Shown here piece after piece: positions 58,871-64,000 of a stretch of DNA of 64,000 nt. The translations under genes and the position numbers were made by a program. The stretch covers positions 23,923,395 to 23,987,394 of the forward strand of contig NC_135250.1 of NCBI RefSeq assembly GCF_964204865.1, read 5' to 3'. The stretch's first letter is position 1. Every line of letters begins with the position of its first letter. The notes beneath the pieces are model-generated. The model saw nothing but the letters and a program-made list of their open reading frames with translations, had not been told where the DNA came from and did not search any database. The DNA comes from Styela clava. Taxonomy: Eukaryota; Chordata; Ascidiacea; Stolidobranchia; Styelidae.

Positions 58871-60007
58871 GGATCTGTAGTCGAGATAACTATGATCCTA
58901 GTTTTTTTTTACATTAGCCATCACCTTTTATTGAAAGTTTAGCTTTCAGCAGAATGACGCCACGGGCCAGTTATGCTCGTACGAGACATGTTGGTCAGGT
59001 CATCCAGATAGTTACGTGAATACCATGCGATTAAAATGTCTTGGCCCGACAACGAAATTTATCAAAATTTTGAGTACTCGTCGCAGAATGGGTTTCTTTT
59101 CGTCATGTTGGGGATCTTAATTCTGTTTTTTTTTAATAAAGTTATTATGCGTACAATTTTAGAAGAAGTTTTTTTGTCTCCGAATGGCGATATTTCAACG
59201 TGGACCGCGGAAGCAACGATTCTGTAAAGGTAGATTAAAGTCTCCAAACTGAAATATTGGCCAGAAGCGCGTTTTTTTTAATAGATTTGTACAAAATTTT
59301 TCAATGGATTTTATTACGCCAATACTTGGCCAGATGTTAGGTTCAAAGACAATAGCCAAGTAACTGTATACTTCTTCAGAAATTGTTTACTAAACAAAAA
59401 TAATAGATTACCAGTCGCTTTTTCTTTGACCTGGAGCCCTAATTGCGTTATACGTAGCCTATATTAAGAAAGCCCTTTCAAATGTACTTCACTTTAGGCC
59501 GCTAAATTACACCTATTTTCCAACGAAAATTAGTTCAAATTGACATCATATACCAATCGTTTACAGGAGATTTCTCTTACCCATTTTGACTATGAATGCA
59601 TTTCATTTTACTTTTTATCAGAAAACTTACCTGTTGAATCATACAGTATTTAGTACAAAAACAAATTTAATTTCTAATTCTTGAACATATATAGCTTCAC
59701 TAATCATGATATGATTGATCATAAATTTGGTGTTTCTAGTGTTATGAGACTGAAAATGGGAAAAAATTCAAGCAAGCTTATTCTTATCATGCACGCGCTG
59801 TGCATTAAGTCGATATATCTTGAAATATGATCTAAAATTATAATTAGTCAAATGATAATCAATACTCATTACAATATGCAAACGAGCCAACCACAAAATA
59901 CAAGCACACACAAAAGTAACACTGTGTTGAAATACTAGTACTTTCAGAATACTGATGTGGCTTATTTTGCAAACTTAAATATATCACGGATCCAACTTTC
60001 TGGATCA
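58871..60007. other. Intergenic; no gene
   Basis: AT-rich sequence with short open frames lacking recognisable features. A GACGCCACGGGCC stretch near 58,955 could be hAT-derived. Confidence 0.4.
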
Positions 60008-62264
60008 TTATAAAGCTTGGCATTTTTTTATTTCAGCTTCTGACAAATGTGGAACAATTTTCAAAAGTTCTGTTACTCCATCGTGTATCGATTTTGTAAC
60101 AGTAAACCCCACGTCTTTTATGCGCTCAAACGAAGTTTCAAAGTTACGATTGTCAGCGTCTTTATAAGCCTCATCTTTTGGTTCAGAAATTCTGATATTC
60201 GGTAACTGATCTTTAATTATCTCACAAATCTGTCTCTTCGAATAGCCGAGAGACTCGTGTCCAACATTATAAGCCTTGCCTCGCATTTTGTCAATATTAT
60301 TTAGAGTGAATAAATGACATTTAGCCAAGTCTTGAACATGAATGAAATTCCTTTTGAAATCAGCCTGGATGTAAAAATGAAAAATTCATCTTAGTAACTT
60401 ATTTCTTTAAATTTTTCCACTGTCATTTCAGATTATCATATAATGGGAATGATTCAGAAGTTTTAATATTTACTAAAAATATTGATTCAATTACACTAGC
60501 CAAGTCAAATTCATCCAAAATTCACAGTTCATTTATCACCCTAATAAAAAAAATTCTCAGATGTTTTACATTTGCAGTTTAACTTAATCAATGCAGGGTT
60601 TGGAATTTGCCTTATTGATAACGCAACTGATTCGATAAGCTATGTGAAATAAACAAATAGATATGACATAATACAGATACAGCATGCAAATACAAAAAAC
60701 AGCATGTCAGCAAGTGTTTTACCTGATACAAGTCAATATGGCCTTTAGTACATGCTTGAAATACTAGGTTGTTGACAAGAAGATCTAGTCTCATTCTTGG
60801 CGATATTCCAAAAGCACTTGGAATTCGCAAAACCTGAAAAAGAATGAATAGGTCGCTGCGAGCCTGCAAGTCAATAAATCAGCAAGTAAAGAAAATTATG
60901 TACGATTTTTCTATTTCTTCATCGTTTCCACAAAAAATTTGATTCGCAGAGAGTAGTAAATAAATGATTAACAATAGGACATGCAAGCTGTAGATATGTC
61001 CGTCCGCATAAGATAGTAAAAACATTGCATATTTCATATTTTGAATGCTTTTAGGAATTCAGTGTAATGCATAAATAAATTCAAAACTGAGTCATAACTA
61101 CGAAGAATAATTACAGATTTCGAAAGTAAAGAAATAATTATTAAAAGTTATTAAATTAATTTTTAACACAAGATTATATTAAATCTGAAAATTAAAAAAG
61201 AACTCACCACTCCATTTGATTTTAGAACTAGTTTTTCACTTTCAACAAATGTTGCAGCGAAGGGGGAAAGTGGATCACATTCTTCATCTTCTGTGCACGG
61301 TCCTTTCAAATTCAGAGCAGAGCGACCGTATACATTTTCTACCGATGCAAAAATGATAGGTTGATCTGGTTTCAGTGAATCTACAAGTATTTTTGTCCCT
61401 CTTTCATTCACTTCTTTAGCGATTTCTGGATACCTGAGAAAATGGAAAAGTATGAAACAGTTTTATATTGACAAAATTCGACAATGTGATGTATACCAAA
61501 CGTATGAAACATTTTTTCAAAATTTGCTCGATTCAAAAAAATGAAAAGCACATACAAATAGGATAAACTGGGAATGTCCGAATAAATAATGAAAATTTCT
61601 TTCTTTGTTGAATTGTCTTATAGTTTCACTTTAGCATTTGCTTGAATGAATAATGAACAATAAAAGAGTGATCCTCAACATATCGTTATATAAAACCATG
61701 AATTTAGCTTATTTTTCTGTTTTGAAAAAATCGCATTCTCGTAACTTTCAAAGCTGTGGATAATGAGTGGTATATACACATCATATTTATAAGTATGGCA
61801 CCTGGGGCTATGTTTTTGAGAATAGCTGTAGGTGAATTACATACCTATATTTATCTTACCCCCATTTTGGACAAAAAATACTTCGGTTTCATAAGGTTAC
61901 AATACCAAAACTAGGTACCACGATTTCCACCATTGAATATCTCATAATTATTCTACCCATTACATGCCAATCTGTCAAATCCAGAAATATTGACATAAAA
62001 TTGAAAAAAAAAATGTGACATTAATTACTTTGGTTTTTCTGCGTCGACATACAGTTGGCTATATCATGACTTTCAGCAACAGAGATTATTGAACACCACA
62101 ATTACCTATTAAATGCAGGAGCACTCACAATACCAGCAAGATGGATAACAGCATTGGAACTTTTCACAACAGATTCCAAAGTTATATCATCTAGGATATC
62201 ACCATTTATAATCTCAAGATGTCTGGTATCCAAATTTGAATTCAATAATGGCTGCATTCCCCAC
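60008..62264 (-). CDS. Extended SDR / NAD-dependent epimerase-like protein, C-terminal four exons
   Basis: Exons 62106-62264, 61208-61433, 60723-60833 and 60008-60364 join in frame (phases 2, 0, 0) to the TAA at 60,008-60,010, giving 283 residues. The segments match extended SDR order: GDILDDITLESVVKSSNAV then IHLAGIVSAP (cofactor-binding half); FASVENVYG...EECDPLSPF; VLRIPSAFG; then FIHVQDLAKCHLF and AYNVGHES. The N-terminal GxxGxxG exon is not in the window and is presumed beyond position 64,000. The catalytic YxxxK reads FAATF, so both the tyrosine and the lysine are phenylalanine. The frame is otherwise intact and conserved in style, so it may be a non-catalytic SDR rather than a pseudogene. 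Substrate unknown. Confidence 0.78.
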
Positions 62265-64000
62265 CTAAAATGAAAGCTTAAGCTTGTTACTGTTATTAAA
62301 CACAAATGAACTTGTAGAATAGCATTTTTTCTATGCGAAACAAAATCAAGTTGACGTATGGAAAAAAATTGATTTAGTTCTTCTCCAATTTGGTATCGTT
62401 TCATATTAATGAAAAACTTATGAATGATATATATGTGCAGTGCATTGAGTATGGCAATATTAGAATCAAGAACATTTGAAACTGTGGCTCTTAACTGCAT
62501 TTAAATGCTTTTATTCCTTATTCAATCTTTAAAGGATCATAAGCTTGTAATACGAGCAAATGGTACTTAGCCTTTGAGTTTATGATGTTGGGTCAAAAAT
62601 ATTGGTAACATTACACCCAAATAAAAAAGTAAAAATTCAAAAAACATTAATGGAGGAGAGTGATTAAATCTAACCATTTGGATATTTCAATAATTCCCTT
62701 GAAAGCCCTTGAAAAGGTTGACTATTATTCACGGAGCCCCAGAATAAATGTTAAAATTGTTACTTTCCGATTAATATTCCTGAGTAAGTTAAAAGTACTT
62801 TACTTAATTTAAACTGCAAATTTGACACTTGGCAAACATATTAATAATTGGGGGTCGAATCTTTTCTCTTCTGACATTTTTGGAAGACTTAAAGGACCGC
62901 TAATAACTGCGCGATTGAATTTTGTTACAATTGCCGATTGTTTTCGTCAGCATGGCGTGTTTTTAAACCTTAAACATCTTTACGCCGAAGTTTATTCTCC
63001 CTAAATCGAAAATTTTCTTTGGCATATAGTCCATGTATTGTTCCACAATGACGACAACAATTGCTTTTTTGTTCTCGTGGGAAATTATGTGTTTAATGTG
63101 AAAAACATATTATGGTCATCGGCGACGAAATGCTAAAAATCATAATTAATAAAGAGGTGAATCCGCAACTCAAATTTCTTGATTGAAAAGCGGCATTCTA
63201 AAATATTAAAACTAAAACTTAAAATGGAAGATCACACTATAAGTTTGGTTTCAGCAGACCTCAAAACGCTTTTATAAACATTGTTTATCCCAAAACTTGG
63301 TGTTATGTTAGGTTTTCTTGGGTAATTCATCGTAGTAACTGCGAAATCGAAACACAGTCAATTGTGCGCGCGATGTAGGCTACCTTTTTTCATTCTGAAA
63401 CTACCGACTGGAGCCGCATGCAATAAAATAAATTTCAATCGTTTGTATTTTGCCCAGACCTTGTGATTTTTTAAACGCGATAACTTGCTTAGAAATAATC
63501 TCGAGAGCGAAAGAACAAATCAAGTATGATAAATCCCAAGATCGCAAAAATACAACTTTATAGTTTGCAGTTTTGTACATATTTTATGTTATTTTATAAT
63601 AGTATTCTTTCATTTTAGTAATCCTAATAGTAATCTCGAGTCAGACGTGAGTAACGATGAGCACAAATAAATTATAACGCCAAGCCAAGACACTTTAAAT
63701 GCTCGCATTGGTCATGGATTGAATATTTTACGCAACCGAAATCTCGTTTTCCTTTTTAATCGCGAAGAATGTTGCACAGAAATTTCCTATTCCAATTTTT
63801 AACTCCCTCTTAAGAATCCTGGCTGCGCTACTGCTTATAAATATTGTCATTTTAATATATTTGAGGCTATATTGTTGGCAAATTTTATCCAAGCTGTTAT
63901 TGCTTTTTTGAACAGTTACAAAATTAGCCAAGTCAGTACTTTGAAAAGTAATGGAATAGCTCGCGGAGCCCCTGGGTTTCTCTCGCGGAGCCCTGGGACT
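62265..64000. other. Upstream of the SDR-like gene; transposon ends, no exon recognised
   Basis: No Rossmann GxxGxxG exon was found here on the minus strand. CACGGAGCCCCAG near 62,735 and two CTCGCGGAGCCC motifs at 63,959-63,998 look like hAT-derived ends. The last one probably continues past the window. Confidence 0.4.

Noticed and set aside
62102-62500. Extended minus-strand frame upstream of the SDR exon (starting near 62,500)
   Set aside because: Sequence above 62,264 lacks SDR features, and a good acceptor (TTTTAG at 62,265-62,270 on the minus strand) marks the exon start.
1-64000. tRNA or rRNA genes
   Set aside because: No cloverleaf or rRNA-like stretch was recognised by eye; a covariance-model scan would be decisive.

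Overview
The window looks like invertebrate metazoan DNA. It is AT-rich, its genes are split into many short exons with GT-AG introns, and it is full of hAT-like and other DNA transposons. The gene families recognised (guanylate-binding-protein-like, CALHM, CHTOP) fit an animal. Gene compactness and repeat style suggest a tunicate, but nothing here proves the species. There is no sign of prokaryotic DNA.

Region by region. (1) 1-9,858, plus strand: the 3' part of a large gene whose 19 visible exons are all phase 0 and alternate strictly between about 24 and about 64 codons. This gives nine tandem helical modules that resemble the C-terminal helical domain of guanylate-binding proteins. Its introns carry a foldback repeat, an AT-rich minisatellite and a hAT-like MITE. 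(2) 9,859-13,939: mostly empty, with one near-palindromic MITE. (3) 13,940-17,710, plus strand: a single-pass membrane protein with a thrombospondin-type-1-like segment and a long cytoplasmic tail encoded by three further exons. (4) About 18,290-27,282 and 44,735-52,930: two direct copies of one 8-9 kb segment. Each originally carried an intronless CHTOP-like gene (plus) convergent with a seven-exon CALHM-like channel gene (minus). Copy A keeps CHTOP intact, but its CALHM has a nonsense codon and a frameshift. Copy B keeps CALHM open, but its CHTOP is broken. (5) 27,615-44,505: a young BEL/Pao LTR retrotransposon on the minus strand lies between the two copies. Its gag-pol frame is interrupted by an 8.8-kb DNA transposon (33,587-42,385) with an 8-bp target duplication. 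That element has inverted arms made of about 183-bp tandem repeats and a core encoding a PHD finger, a transposase-like region and a Ulp1-type protease. (6) 52,931-59,000: old, nested hAT remains (ZBED5/SCAND3-like transposase fragments). (7) 60,008-62,264, minus strand: the C-terminal four exons of an extended SDR/NAD-epimerase-like gene whose catalytic YxxxK motif reads FxxxF.

The order of events can be read from the nesting. The CHTOP-CALHM segment was duplicated, each copy lost a different gene, the BEL element landed in the short spacer between them, and the Ulp1-bearing transposon then landed inside the BEL reading frame. All exon models were read by eye from splice sites and frame continuity. 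Family names rest on motif recognition, not on a search.
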